Assembly (NCBI RefSeq): GCF_963678635.1
Contig: NC_087067.1
Location: 41,380,696-41,444,695, forward strand
Origin: Symsagittifera roscoffensis
Taxonomy: Eukaryota > Xenacoelomorpha > Acoela > Convolutidae
Reading direction: 5' to 3'
Length of the DNA stretch: 64,000 bases
Numbering within the stretch: position 1 is the first letter of the stretch; each line of letters starts with the position of its first letter. The notes under the pieces are model-generated. The model did not search any database and was not told where the DNA came from. It worked only from the letters and a program-made list of their open reading frames with translations. This document shows, in pieces, positions 1 through 12,300 of the stretch. Both the position numbers and the translations under genes were made by a program.

Positions 1-541
1 GTATAAGTATTTTACATAGGGATCATTAGGTATAAATATTTTATAAGGGATCATTAGCTATAAAAATTATACATAGGGATCATTAGGTATAAATTTTTTT
101 ACATAGGGATGGATCATTAGGTATAAATATTTTACATAGGGATCATTAGGTATGAATATTTTACATAGGGATCATTAGGTATAAGTATTTTACATAGGGA
201 TCATTAGGTATAAATATTTTATAAGGGATCATTAAGTAAAGAAATTTGAAAAAAAAAATTGAAAAAAAAATTGAATTAAAAAATTTTGAAAAAAAAAATT
301 TGAAAAAAAAAAAATTGAAAAAAAAATTTGAAAAAAAAATTTGAAAAAAAAAAAATTTGAAAAAAAAATTTTGAAAAAAAAAATTTGAAAAAAAATTTTT
401 TTTCAAATTTTTGGATGAAAAAAAATTTTTTGGAAAAATTTTTACATAGGGATCATTAGGTATAAAAATTTTACATAGGGATCATTAGGTATAAATATTT
501 TACATAGGGATCATTAGGTATAATCTATACCCAATGATCCC
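1..541. repeat. AT-rich minisatellite, ~30-bp unit
   Basis: A unit of about 29-31 bases containing GGGATCATTAGGTATAAA followed by ATTTTACATA repeats about eight times in 1-240. About three more copies lie at 440-530. Between them, 240-425 is low-complexity sequence of A-runs separated by TTG/TTTG. Any open frame here (for example antisense 161-406) is a phenylalanine/lysine-rich artefact of the repeat. Confidence 0.9.
507..541. repeat. Inverted repeat closing the minisatellite
   Basis: The last minisatellite unit (GGGATCATTAGGTATA) is followed after three bases by its near-perfect reverse complement (TATACCCAATGATCCC). This gives a potential hairpin with 16-base arms. A C-run at 551-562 follows directly. 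Confidence 0.85.
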
Positions 542-1273
542 TGTAGGGATCACCCCCCCCCCCGATCCCAGTGTCGTATATCTATACTACTAAAATGTCT
601 GAGAAATTCAAGTTAAACGATATAATCGTTATGTAATTTTTGAGCAAACCTCAGATTTGCAAGCCTATGAATTCTTGATTTTTTTTATTGTTTAGTTAGT
701 CAATTGATTTATATTTTTTGATTGATTGAACATTCTATTGAAAAATTTTGATTCTATTAAATTTGATGATGGACAAAAGTAAGGAAACTTTCGTAATTTC
801 TATTTTAAAACTTTCCATCTTGTTTTTAAAATGTGAGAAAAACAGTGTCGCTTAGCTAATTTTCAAAGTGGTGCTACTTAAAAGATAAATCTTAGGAAGG
901 TGTAAAGAGGAATGTACAGAATCGTTCTTATTTTTTTCTCTTTAAAACTGTAAAGGAAGTTGTAGGGAATTTCTAAATAAAACTTTTTGTCACTTTTTTG
1001 CTTCATATAAACAAAGTTCTGTTTTCTTGCTCTTTTGCGTCTATTTTGCTTCTATTTTAAGTACTTTTGTATTGCTGTGTTTTGTCGAAGCAAAAAAAGT
1101 TTATGTAGTAGCAGCTTGATTTTTCCATCGTAGTTGTAAGCAAAAAAAGTAAGTTTTTTTTTCAAAATCATGAAAAATATTTACGGACTCTCTTAATCCA
1201 AACCCGACAGGGAAAAAAGTTTGTAATATCTTCTAGACAAGGGCCCCCTGCAAACCAAAGAAAACGTTGTGGT
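542..1273. other. Non-coding, AT-rich
   Basis: I see no gene, RNA or repeat family here beyond a C-run and AT-rich simple sequence. Confidence 0.6.
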
Positions 1274-1666
1274 GTGGCTCAATTAGTAGCCACAGGTCGA
1301 AAAACTATCGACCTGAAGACAAAAAATTCCCAAATCAGTGTGATTAAACTTTGTTTGAAACAAATCCTGCCCGATAACGAAAAAACGCTTGGACCAACGA
1401 GTATTTTGATCATTCTCTTGATTAAGTACCTCCTATCAAAGAGGAAGGGAAAGAACTTTCCAAAACTAGTAACGGATTCCCTGGAGCACCATCAAGTCAG
1501 TATCCTGGAATTGAAGTTGCTCAGGCTGGTGTGGAGAACCAGAGCAACCTACAAGACCGGTCGAAAAGACATAATCATTAAAGAACAGATCATCACAAAA
1601 TTAGAGGAAGGCAAAAGCGAAACGGAAGGAGAGGGGACAGTAATTGGTACATTATCAAACTGTTAG
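1274..1666 (+). other. Unrecognised 130-codon open frame
   Basis: This frame opens with GTG, not ATG, and runs 130 codons to TAG. The predicted product is lysine/leucine-rich with no motif I recognise. It lies about 1 kb upstream of a plus-strand Penelope-like RT relic, so it could be the decayed N-terminal part of that element. That is positional inference only. It could equally be a chance frame. Confidence 0.2.
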
Positions 1667-2708
1667 CGCAGTTTGTTTGTTCGCTGTTTTTGCCTCGTGA
1701 AGTTCTCTCCGCATAGTCAGCAGAGTAAGAAACTCAACAATTCTCCCCCACTATTGTTGCGTTGGATATGAAAGAGTTAACTTCGTGGAAACTATTGCAG
1801 GACTATCTGATAACGCATCATAAGCTAAATAAACTCAGCTCATCACAAAGTTCTGAGAAAATGCTTATAAAACGATATAAAGAGTGTTTGTGATTCTGGG
1901 TGCATTAATTCAAAAAAACTGTTTTTTTTTGGGTCAGAAAATAGACTTTGTGGTTCAAATTTTTCAGCTAAAATTGCTCAATTGTGAAATGAATGAGAAT
2001 AGCATTGACGAGAACAACAATAGCGACCAGTTAGTAAAAGCAAGATTGGGGGTTCTTCATAAACTTTGGCCGTCATTGTTTTAGCTCCTAACACATGTGA
2101 GCAGTACTGAAGTACAATGAAGGAAACCCACGAATACAAAATCAAAAAATTATGAAAAAAACAAGATATACCGTTGGACAAAGAGTTTGATGGACATTGA
2201 TTTGGCAAAGGGGGCATTAATGTAAGCTCTAATAGGCATTGATTTTCCAAAATGGGAGTATGAATTTCAATAATTGGGACCAGAACTCCCGGTTCAGACT
2301 CAATAAAATCAAGAGTCTTTATGTGAGATGGAGGCGCCAACTAAAGCCAAGGCAACGCATTTGAAATCAACACCATCTCAAAGGAGAGTTCAGAAAGCTA
2401 GAAAAAAACTAAAAACATTTTCACGAGTCTTTTCAAAGCTTTTTCAAGTCAAGTCAAAGCTTTTTCACGAGTCCCAATCGACAATGAGTTGGGTCTTCTA
2501 GAACGAGAAAAGACCAATACAAGGCAGAACTACAGGAAACTATACAGTCAGAACAATTCAAAGTAATGAATAAAACTGATGATTTAATGGTGCTAAAATT
2601 TGAGAAAGACATTGAAAAAAAGCCGTTGAATCTGAAAAAGGGCAACGACATAGGGTGAACATCTTTGAAATAAATTAAAGTCAGCAAGCAGTCAACCATT
2701 TCAACTTT

Positions 2709-4047
2709 TACGGTTTAGCAAAAGTAATCAAGAAACACATACCACTGCGCCTGGTTCTATCTCTACCTGGAGGTTCATGTGACAACTTGAACAAAACAGT
2801 GGCCAAGTTTTCATCATGAAATTGATGATAGCGAAGATAGAAGCAAACACAAAAAAAGCACGGATTTTGTTGAAAAAGTTGATCTAGACTCCAATGAGAA
2901 ATTATAATTTTTAGTTGTTAATTGTTTGTACACTAATGATCCACTGAAAAAAGCTATCGACATAGCATTTAGAAAACGGTTTGAGCAGACAACATTTCTG
3001 GACTTTGAACGCAATACCATGAAGATATTGCTAAACCTTGCTGTATGTTAGTTTTACTGAAGTGCAATGATATGTGGTATTTCAATAAGGATGATTTGAC
3101 TATGGGAGCCTCTCTTGCAGTCATTCTGGCGAAATTGTGGATGTAATCATTCGAAAATCAACAAGCAAAAATCCTCGGAAAATCTGTCCAGAATGTCAAA
3201 TCTGCCAAAGCTGGTTCCATCAAAAATGTAATAATAATCAATATAATGAATGAAGGATTATATCTAATATTGTTTAGTTTTGCTCGTCAAAATGTGAGTT
3301 GAAAAAAGAGACTGACCCCCAAAGGCGGATTTCATCGTATAAACTAGGAAAAAAGATGCAGAACAATTGTTAAACGCTACGAATAAATTACAACCCAACC
3401 TTCAATTGAAATCCGATAAGCCCAACGAGAAAGGTAACTTAGCCTTTCTGGACATCAGTTTTAACGTAGAGTTACAGGAAAACGTAATCTGTGGGTGGTA
3501 TCAAAAACAACTGATCTGGAAATTTTTTTGGCAGTTGCGCTCAACTCTACTGAAAAAAAAACAGAGAAGAAGACTCAGTTCATAGAATTTTTAGAAGCAC
3601 TTCGTTTGTGAAAAAATTTGAACAGGCCTTGAAAGTAAAAAGACAACAATTATTTGACAAACAATACCTAGAGCAATACACTCAAGGGGCTTTGATTCTA
3701 AAGACTCGCCACTCCTAGTTCTGGTGCAGTACCGAGGTAATGAAAAGCTGCCTACCTTTCGCAAAATCTTTTTTATGGTGATCTAAAAACAAGATTTCAT
3801 GTTGTGGATGTAACTCCAACTATGTTGGCCGAACGCTACATCATTGAACGCTTTAGAATAGATGAACACCGCAAAAAAGGACTCTCCGGTAGGACAAAAT
3901 CTAAAAGAGTGTGGGAATGAGATGGCCATTGCGGGAATGTTATAGGAGGTTATAGACCAAGCTAACAATAACTTCAAGTGACTGATATTAGATGCACTTC
4001 ACTTCTGGAACACGCACAATGAGTTCAGTAGCTGGAAAATGATTTTT
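2709..4047 (+). pseudogene. Penelope-like element relic: RT, PHD-like insert, GIY-YIG
   Basis: These are decayed remains of a Penelope-like reverse transcriptase read across several frames. At 2709 comes YGLAKV followed by PLRLVLSLPGG, the fingers motif of these RTs. At about 2920-3165 are VVNCLYTNDPL and LTMGASLAVILAKLW (palm region). At about 3165-3310 is a cysteine/histidine cluster (CPEC..C..WFHQKC, then CSSKC) resembling a PHD finger inserted within the RT. At 3367-3590 are LNATNKLQPNLQ, AFLDISFNV and GWYQK, then FRSTSF. At 3791-3850 is a C-x-x-C...NYVGRT block of a GIY-YIG endonuclease, and the C-terminal ALHFWNTHNEF ends near 4047. The YxDD catalytic box is not visible and in-frame stops are frequent, so the copy is inactive. 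Confidence 0.7.
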
Positions 4048-4547
4048 AAGTTTTTGTTCCGATATCAAATTTCGGTTTAAGCAAAACAATTAAAAGTCTG
4101 ACGAAAAAAGTTAGAAACATTTTAATGTCTGAGAATCAAGTTTAATGTTATAATAATTTTGAAAACTTGGCATGAAATTAAGATTTGCAAAATAGTTGAA
4201 TTTTTGTGTTTTATTGAGTCATGTAGCTCAAGATACTCTTTGATCAATAATCAACTTGTGAAGTTTTAATTGTGTTAACCCTGGTGATATACTAATGTCC
4301 AAAAACTCTCGTAATTTGGGTTTTTTAATTTGACGAAAGTGTTTTTAGATAGTTTAAAATTGTCAATCAAAGGTTTTTGCATATTTTGAGCATCGTCAAA
4401 TTAAAAAAAAACTTTGAAAAATTTGTCAACGACCATGAAAAAACTTCAATCACAACTTAAAAATTATGTTTATCAGAAATTTATCTATCAAAGTCAAACA
4501 ACTGTTATTACGTAATCAATTACAGCATCATTGAACAACATTTTTTT

Positions 4548-4800
4548 TAAATTTCCGATCAGTTTTCAAATTTTTTTTTTCGTTTTAGACAAATTTTTCC
4601 CCCGAGCATGCCGCCAATGTTTGTGATACTTCGATTTAAATTTTAGCTAGGTTTGTACCTAGATTGCAACTTTGAAGTTAAATTTCTGCTCCTTATTTCT
4701 TTCTGCGAGCTTTGGGCCATTTTCGCCGTACATGCTATACTTCCAGCATAAGTAGTTTATGCGTGTTACCCGTTTTATCTATAATTTCTGACTTTAGACC
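4548..4800 (+). repeat. Left copy of inverted repeat flanking the minus-strand Penelope-like relic
   Basis: This segment matches the reverse complement of 8930-9203 over most of its length, with diverged spacing. Shared stretches include TAAATTTCYGATCAGTTTT, ACAAATTTTTCC and GCGTGTTA. Its right part overlaps the 3' end of the minus-strand GIY-YIG relic. Penelope-like elements often carry terminal pseudo-LTR repeats, so this may be the element's own terminus. Confidence 0.6.
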
Positions 4801-7060
4801 CACTACCATCATTACCGCATTCCTGCAATTGATATCTCATTGAGGTGTTTTGCTTACGGTGTTCTCCAATCCTCGTGGTTATATGTCGGACTGTCTTGCC
4901 AGCATAGGTGGAGTACATCCACGTTAAGCAACCTTGTGAACCACTCCTCTAGACCTCAGTTCACGTTCAAAAGGCGTTTTTAGGGAAGCAGGTTTTTAAT
5001 TTTCTTGTTATGATAAAAATTTGAGCTTCAGTCATTTGGAGCATTTGGTATACCAGTAGTCGCGATGTTTCTCCTCGATTCTGTAACGTTAGATTGGGGG
5101 TTTTCACAACTACAATCACAACTTAAAACCCACTTCATGGCATCTTTATACCACTGATTAATGCAATTAAAGCGTACTGTACCTGCTGCCATTATTAACA
5201 ATTTTTTCATTGTCTTGCCTGTTATTTCTGGTGAGATAGCTCGTTTGTAAACTTTTTAGTGCTAGTTCAATTGCTTCTTAAAGCGGGTCTTTTGTGTACA
5301 GCTTTTATCATATCAGGGAAAATTATACCCTCATTTGAGTCCAATACATTTGTTTTCACGGTTTCCATAGCCATTTGAGCGTTCGTTTCAATGTTCGCTC
5401 CCTCAATTTTCTCAAAATAGTTTGCCATTACTTTTCTCAGATAGTGTCTTTTTCAGATAGTGTCTTTTTGAAGTAGCACAAAACCATACTCTCATCAGAA
5501 TCCAACACACATATTTTTAAAGGATTTTCCTAACCATTTATACGTTCGTTTCAATGTTTGCCCACTAAATTTTTTCAAAATGCTTTCCCAAAATTTTTTT
5601 GAAATAGTGTTTCTTTCCGCAATGTCTCTCTTTTCCGTTTTGATGCAGAAGTGTCTAGGACATTTTTTCCTCCAATTATTTTACTTCAGGATCGTAAAAC
5701 TATCCCGTGTAACCGTTTTTATGGATATTGATTACCTAAACTTGTTTTTGATTAGCACCCGATGAATCATTGACTTTCTCCCATGTTAAGGTCTCTTAAA
5801 CATCCAATGAACTGTTCCCTCAATTACATTTTTTTTTGAATTACAAAGGAGCACAATTTCTAAATTTCATAATTAAACCAGTGTCACTCTCTGTGAAATT
5901 GTGATACCAACCACATGTGAAGTAGCACAAAGTTTTACTCTCATCTGAGTCCAAAACACTTTTTCTTCAGGACTTCCCTAGCCATTTGCGCAATCATTTT
6001 AATGTTCGCACTCTCAATTTTTTTGAAAGTAGTTCACCAAAACAATTTTGAGATGGCGTCTCTTTCCGCAGTGTCTCTACATTCCATTTTGATTCAGAGG
6101 TGTCTAAAACTTTTTTTTCCTCCAATTAATTTTTTTGATAATCGTAAACTTATCCCATCTGACCATTTTCACGGATATTGATTACCCAAACTTTGTTTTT
6201 GATTAGCAACCGATGCCTCCTTGACTTTCTCCCATGTTGAAGTACTTCTAAACAACCAATGAACTGTTCTATCAATATCATTTCTTTTGTATTGCAAAAG
6301 AGCACAACTTCTGAAAATCAGTAATGTACCAGTGCCAGTGGGTTTCTGATATCGACCACATGTGAAGTAGCACAAAATGATACTCTTATCAGAGTCCAAC
6401 ACACTTTTTCTCAGGATTTCCTTAGCCATTTGCACGTTCGTTTCATTGTTTGCCCATTTAAATTTTTCAAAATGCTTTGCCAATACTTTATTAAGTTGGT
6501 GTCTTTGACTGCAATGTTCCTAATTTCTGTTTTGATGCAGAAATATCTGAGACTTTTTTCCTCCAATTGTTTTATTTATCGATTGTAACACTATCTCATT
6601 TGACCATTCTTACGGATATCGCTTATCCAAACTTTGTTTTTGAATAGCAACCGATGCCTCCTTGACTTTCTCCCATGTTGAAGTACTCCTAAACACCCGA
6701 TATCATCAATGTTTCATCAATATAATTTCTTTTGTTTTGCAAAGGAGCACAACTCCTAAAAATCAGTAGTGTACCACCAGTGTCAGTGGGTTCTCGATAC
6801 CAGTCACAGGAAAATAACACTGTGATCGGAACCCAATATAGTTTTTTTCCAGAATTTTCCTAGCCATTTGCGCACTCGTTTCAACTTTTGCCCTTCAATT
6901 TGTTCGAAAAAACTTTACTATACTGAGATACTATACTGAGATAATCAAATGAGCTATCATACAGAGAAACAACCGGTCGAAGAGGTGTCCCCTTTTTTTG
7001 GACCTTCGCCAAGCCATACAACCTGGCAAGCTGCCCCCGTTCACCTCAATCTAGTGTAGA
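4738..7060 (-). pseudogene. Penelope-like element relic, minus strand
   Basis: Reading the minus strand from high to low coordinates, an RT fingers block (LYGLAKVQKKGTPLRPVVS) lies at about 7020-6950. Diverged copies of the RT C-terminal region follow (for example RYQKPTGTGTLLIFRS and HWLFRSTSTWEKV at 6483-6169). A GIY-YIG endonuclease block (TYAGKTVRHITTRIGEHR, then QECGN) lies at about 4910-4800. The RT palm is missing and the C-terminal segment is tandemly multiplied. Many stops show it is dead. It is the same family as the plus-strand relic at 2709-4047. Confidence 0.7.
5320..6910 (-). repeat. Tandem array of ~443-bp units inside the Penelope-like relic
   Basis: The phrase GAAGTAGCACAAA with the following sequence recurs at about 5475, 5920 and 6361, with a weaker copy near 6803. 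Spacing is 441-445 bases. Other landmarks such as CTTTCTCCCATGTT and the GGATATYGMTTA segment repeat at the same period. Each unit encodes, antisense, the QKPT...FRS...NQYP part of the RT. Units are clearly diverged, so the amplification is not recent. Confidence 0.75.
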
Positions 7061-8657
7061 TTGGATCACTGATCTCATCCTTTTTTTTTCATGGCCGATG
7101 TCATTATCGATGTCTTCTTCATTTTTCATGACAACACTATCCGAGAAATTTTTTTTTCCCATGAACTGCTGTGACTGCAATAGCTCCCGTAGTTTGTCTC
7201 GTATGTGATCTTTTTACTGACAAAAAACCTATACTTTCATCCAACAGTACGGCTAGAAGACCCGTGTACTTCAAAAAATTTCTGAAATTTTTAATTCCTT
7301 TTTCCGAATGTGTCTGTTTGTCTGTTTTTGCATAAGATTAAGCCGCGGCTTCTGTCTACATCAGGAACGAAATGAAGTTCAATGAATTTATAACAAATTT
7401 GGATGTTTCGTTCCGAAACTTTACTCTTGTTTTACCCCATGCGGCAAAATAACGTCATCCAAAACTTATACCGACCTGTCACTCAGGTTTCTCAAATGTC
7501 TATCCTGTTCTTTGATAGCTTCTCATGCTCATTTGTGTGCTTTCTTTTGGACTTGGAACGGAAACCTTACACCTCTCATCCAGGCTTAGAAAGTAAATGA
7601 TCGATGGTTACAATATTTCATCGATTCCTTTTCCCACTAAATGAGTTTCAATTGCTAGATTTTTTGGAGACATCTTTTTTTGCTTGACTCACTTCACATC
7701 TCAAGAGCTCAAACTGAACTCATGCACCGCTGGATCAGAAAACAAAATTATTCTCCGGCACAAGAAACCTCAAACAATCTGTTATGATATTAGTTGAACG
7801 ATATTTTTCCAGTTGAACTTTGTCTCTTTGGAAACTGTTTTTTATTTTTTTTCTAGGTATTTCCAATAGCATAAAACAAGTCTCCATGTCAATTTTTGTT
7901 TTGAAATCCATATCAAAAAAGCTGGTGGCAACACTATTGCAGTCTTTTTCCCTGCAGGCAACGGGCACTTAAACTGCCGCGACACTCAGCAAGGAAAAAA
8001 AATACAATCCTTGCTTACCGCTACTCGGTCTGCAAACAGATGCAGATCTTCCCTTCCAGATTCCACCACTCTTCTAGCCTTTGCTCTGCGAAGACATTGC
8101 AATAGCCATATTGTCTTCAATCGCATTTTAGAAACAAGACCGGGCTTATGATCCCTGTGGGTCAATACCACGCGCAGCTGCTTGATTCTTAGCTCAGTGG
8201 ATTGATGAAGTTGGAGAAAGTGGCATGACACATCAGGGGGCCTGTCTATTGCTCCTAGAAAACAATTTCTTCATAGCAGCAATAATAGGAATATCTGTCT
8301 TTCTTACATCCTGGAATATGTCCGGTGTCCCCGTTCGTCTGCATTAATACTAATTTGCTTAATCTGCTCTCGTTGAAGATATTGAATGAGCTCAATCACG
8401 GAACAGGGTCTGCGACCTTCTGTGACTAGATATGCTGTTGATCGTGACATCGTGCCAGAGGAAGTAACTCTCCCGACCAGTGATTGTTGTTCAAGTGGTT
8501 TTCTTAGGTTTTTTGCTCGATTCACCGTGTTTAGATTCCGAGACAGCCCTGGTACAGTGTAGACAGTTTTATTAGTCCCCTTCCTTGTTGAGAACCGAGG
8601 CTCTTCAATTTGTGTAAAAGCGAATTGGTAGCTACCACCAAAGCTATTTGAACACAA
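7061..8657 (-). pseudogene. Possible decayed 5' part of the minus-strand Penelope-like element
   Basis: Upstream (minus sense) of the RT fingers block are fragments of open frame: 8657-8304 (117 codons), 8231-7986 (81) and 7968-7735 (77). They are basic and charged, with no motif I recognise firmly. Their strand and position suit the N-terminal region of the same element, but this assignment is inference. They could be unrelated chance frames. Confidence 0.3.
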
Positions 8658-8929
8658 ATAAATTAGCGATGAAAAATGTTAAATAACTAAAAAAGTACAG
8701 AATTAAATCAGTCTATTTTATCGATTTTCTTTTGATTTGACAGAATTTCTATTAAGCCTAAAATTACCAATTAAAGTGGAACAAACTTTACAATAACATC
8801 AACCTTGAACAACAGTTTCCCTATATTTATAATTTATGGAGCATTGTCCCGGGAAACATTGCCTCGGTTCTCCACAATTTTAATTTTTTCCTCGAATATG
8901 CCAATTGTTTTTTATTTTATTTGAATTTT

Positions 8930-9203
8930 AGGCTATGTTTATACATAGGCTACAACTTAAGAGTTTTTATTTTCAATAGGCTAACACGCACAAATTTTTT
9001 TCGCTGGAAGCATTGCATAGATGGCGGAAACGACACATAAAAACACGCGCGAGAAATTTAGGAGCAGGCAGTTAGCCCTAAAATTGTATTCTATCAAAAA
9101 AGCTTAAATTCAAATCAAATTATGTTAAAAATTTACATGTTCGAGGAAAAATTTGTGCATAGCGAAAAAGTATAAAAAAACTAAAAACTGATCAGAAATT
9201 TAA
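8930..9203 (-). repeat. Right copy of the inverted repeat flanking the Penelope-like relic
   Basis: This is the reverse complement of 4548-4800 with divergence. Shared landmarks are the TGATCAGAAATTTA end, CCTCGAACATG on the minus strand, and GCTTCCAGC plus GCGTGTTA on the minus strand. The pair brackets the minus-strand element with outward-facing symmetry. Confidence 0.6.
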
Positions 9204-9934
9204 GTAAACTGTTGGTTAATTATGATGGAATTGATTACATCACAACACTTGCTCGAGTTTGATTTGTGATTTTTTGAAGTAGGGTGAATAAATTTTGATT
9301 GACATTTTCTCTTGATTGTTGATCCTTTCTGTAATTTTTGCTTTATAAACTTGACGATGCACAAATTATGCGAAATATCGACACTTTTAAGTTCGTATTT
9401 CACTTTTTTTTGTACTACTACGACTTGAGGTTGCTAAACATTTTTGTATCCGCAAAACTAACTAGGCAAACTTTGCTTTCAACGCAAAGAACAAGGATAG
9501 CCGATTACTGTTGGTGTCTTTTTCAGCTTGGTGTAACAAAAAGATTTGGAAAAAGAACTGGGGTACAGCAAAAAAATTATTCAACAGTCATAGCAAAAAA
9601 ATTAAATAGAAACTTTTTTGTAGGAGACTTACTTGAAAACGAAAAAAAACTCTCGTAAATTTCTCGATTTTTTTATGCAGTTTTGTGATTTTTTAAAAAT
9701 TGCATTACGAAAATGCATTAATATAGACAAAATTTACGATTATTATTCAAGAAAAACTAAGTTTTCAACTTATAATTTAGGCTATTGTAAGCTTTTAAAT
9801 AATTAAACAGAGATTTCTCTATCGCTTTATTTGCTCGAATTAAGACCAAAACTCGAAAATTTCAAACCGGTTTTTCTCGACTCTGATTGTTTTTGATTGA
9901 GAGAGAGAGAAAAAGAGACTTAGTTACTTTTATG
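9204..9934. other. Non-coding; one unrecognised 106-codon frame
   Basis: A plus-strand frame at 9338-9658 (106 codons) has no recognisable motif and biased composition. I do not call it a gene. A short GA-run lies at about 9899-9918. Confidence 0.4.
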
Positions 9935-10192
9935 GGGGTAAATCAAAAAACAAAATTAATTATAAACGAGTTGTTAGAAAACGGGTTTCCCTCGACTCTT
10001 CCTGCACGGTTTTCATCAAGTTTAGATTCAACACATGAAGAACTTATATAACTTATCAATTTTTATTTTTCTAACAACTTGTTTGTTTTTAATTTTGTTT
10101 TTTGATGTACCCCAGAAACAGTAATAAGATATGTAAGTTTTTCATGTGTTGAATCTAAACTTGATGAAAACCAAGCAGGAAGAGTCGAGGGA
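9935..10192. repeat. Interleaved (pseudoknot-order) inverted repeats
   Basis: Segment A (9935-9981) has its reverse complement A' at 10067-10113. Segment B (9988-10046) has its reverse complement B' at 10134-10192. The order is A-B-A'-B', so the two pairs are interleaved instead of nested. B/B' match over nearly 59 bases (the arm includes CATCAAGTTTAGATTCAACA). A/A' match over about 47 with a few changes. Confidence 0.85.
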
Positions 10193-10387
10193 GATCTTTG
10201 ATTAAAGATCCTCGATTTTTCAAAAGGTCATTTTATTGTCTTTCCGGCGCCATAAACGTCCAAATTTGAGATGGCCGAAACAAAGGTTAGGTTTTCAACT
10301 GTTCTCATAAAATACCTGTTGCATGTGGAAAATTTCCAAGAAACAGGAGCAGAAAGTGGGAGTTTCTGGTTTTATCTGTTTCCAGAT

Positions 10388-12300
10388 CTATTTGAGGAAA
10401 AGAAACATAATCGAAAACATTGAAATCATGGTATTTTGCAAAAATTTGCAGAACAAGATACAGTCAAAATAGATGAGATGATAGCATAATAAACATAACT
10501 CCAGTTGACCCAGAGCTTCTTTATAATCTTGGCATCCTTTTATATAGCGCGCAAACTTCTCTCGCAAACTTTCCAGCTTATGTAACAGCTTACAACTGGT
10601 GTACCAAATACAAAAATTGTATAACAAAAAGGATCGTACACAAGAGATATACATTTGATACTTCGTTTTGACAGAGGAATGAAATTGAAGATTTCTTTTA
10701 AACTAATAAAAACAGCGAGCCGCTTCGCCAAGTTGTGAGCCAATATAGTGGTTCCAAGATAAAATCGGAGACAGGAGAACATCCAAATTTTTGATTTGAC
10801 CAACACAATCTATTGATGAGGCATTAAATTAGAAGATGGGGAGGAAATATTTGAGATTAGTTAAATCTTGCGAGGATGAAAATCGATCTCGTTGAGTTTA
10901 CGCCACAAGGAGACTCCATGTCTGTCAGACTGTAAGCTAATTAAGAATGAGCCTCTGCATAGAAGTAGAGAATGATTCGCAACATCAGGCAGATCGTTGA
11001 TAAAAATTAGCAATTGAAGGGGGCATAAGATCCTTCCTTGAGGAGCGTCAACTGAAATGAGTAACTCTAAATGGCACTGGACCAAAAGGAGGAAATGGGA
11101 CGGACAAAGGCGTCAACAAAAAAAAACTCAAGGTTTGTGAAGCAAAACATTTTGAGACACGGAGTCAAATGATTTTGCATGTCAAACTAAACAGCACAAA
11201 AATTTTGATTAACATCATTGCAAGTATTAAGATTTTCAATACAATTTTAAAATTGGCGTAAAATTGCTGTGAATTTTGATAAATCCGGGTTAGCTATAAG
11301 ACAGCTTATGCCAAATTTTCGAACAAAAAATTTTTAAAATTAGTTTTTCGAGTTATAATAACAAACGTGGGAGGATACTGATACTGATACTGAGAAGAAA
11401 ACAAATTTAGCTATCCTGCGTCAATAGAAACTATATTACTGAGATCAACAATTTGCTTGAGAAACAGAAAGGCATTAGTGAACGTTTTCTGCGTGTGGAC
11501 TAATTGATTTTAAAATGTATTCTAATAGTGCGCCATACCACGCAAAATAAAAATAAGACGCTACGAAAAGAACTTTTTGAAAAAACAAGTCATTTAAACA
11601 AAACAAAAAGTTTTTGAAAATGAAACAAATGAAAGATCCTTCAGAATGAATCGGAACCTTTAAAGTAGAATTTATGGGAATACCGCAGTATAAATTGTGA
11701 TAAGTGACAAAAACATGATAATGGTCAGAGTTCATGTTTTTTTTATCGATCAAGAAAATTTTCAGTAGTATGAGTAGGCTCAGAATGAATTTATAGGCAC
11801 TTTAAATTATAATAATTGTCAATCGTCACTTGGGAAACAGTGTCGGGACTGGAATAAGAATACAAGCAAGTACTTGTCAAATTGAAATCACCAAAAATTG
11901 CGCTAACACCGTATCAAAATGTTATAAGTTAACTATTTTTCTGAAGAGTGCGAATTTTTAAGAGAACTTTTGTGTCTATATGAAAAACAGAAGAAACCGG
12001 GGGTTATAAATTGAAAAAAGAACGGGGTTCATTTCAAAAAAGGAACGGCCACAAGCAAAATCAAATGTGGGTAGTGAAAAGTCTCATGCTGAGACCGGCA
12101 GTTTATCTTTTAAAAAATTATCTAGTCCACCGTATTGCCCCGATAAGCGGACAATTTGAGAAACAGTTTTAAAAGAAGACTCTGGCAAAATGTTGGGAAA
12201 TGTTAAACTCCAGCCAGGTTTCGCTGACATAGAGGATATTTGTGGAAAGAATATGTAAAAGCTCTAAGTATGCCGAAAAGTTTATTATTACTGATAAGGC
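10388..12300 (-). pseudogene. Decayed jockey/CR1-like non-LTR retrotransposon
   Basis: On the minus strand, an endonuclease relic (LYVSETWL at about 12235-12210) is followed by an IFGDFNL block at about 11890-11870 typical of APE-type endonucleases. An RT relic (APQGRILCPLQLLIFINDLPD at 11050-10980) shows the QG..LGPLLF..FINDLP motif of jockey/CR1-type RTs. The C-terminal end (LESLREKFARYIKGC followed by YKEALGQLEL) at about 10570-10490 matches the region after the RT thumb in that group. Frames shift repeatedly and the YADD box is not intact. The element is short and inactive. Confidence 0.65.

Noticed and set aside
161-406. Antisense 81-codon frame
   Set aside because: Made of Phe/Lys codons from A-runs and minisatellite; not a gene.
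1884-2340. Overlapping frames on both strands
   Set aside because: No motif; AT-driven composition; inside decayed element territory.
9338-9658. Plus-strand 106-codon frame
   Set aside because: No recognisable domain and biased composition; treated as chance.
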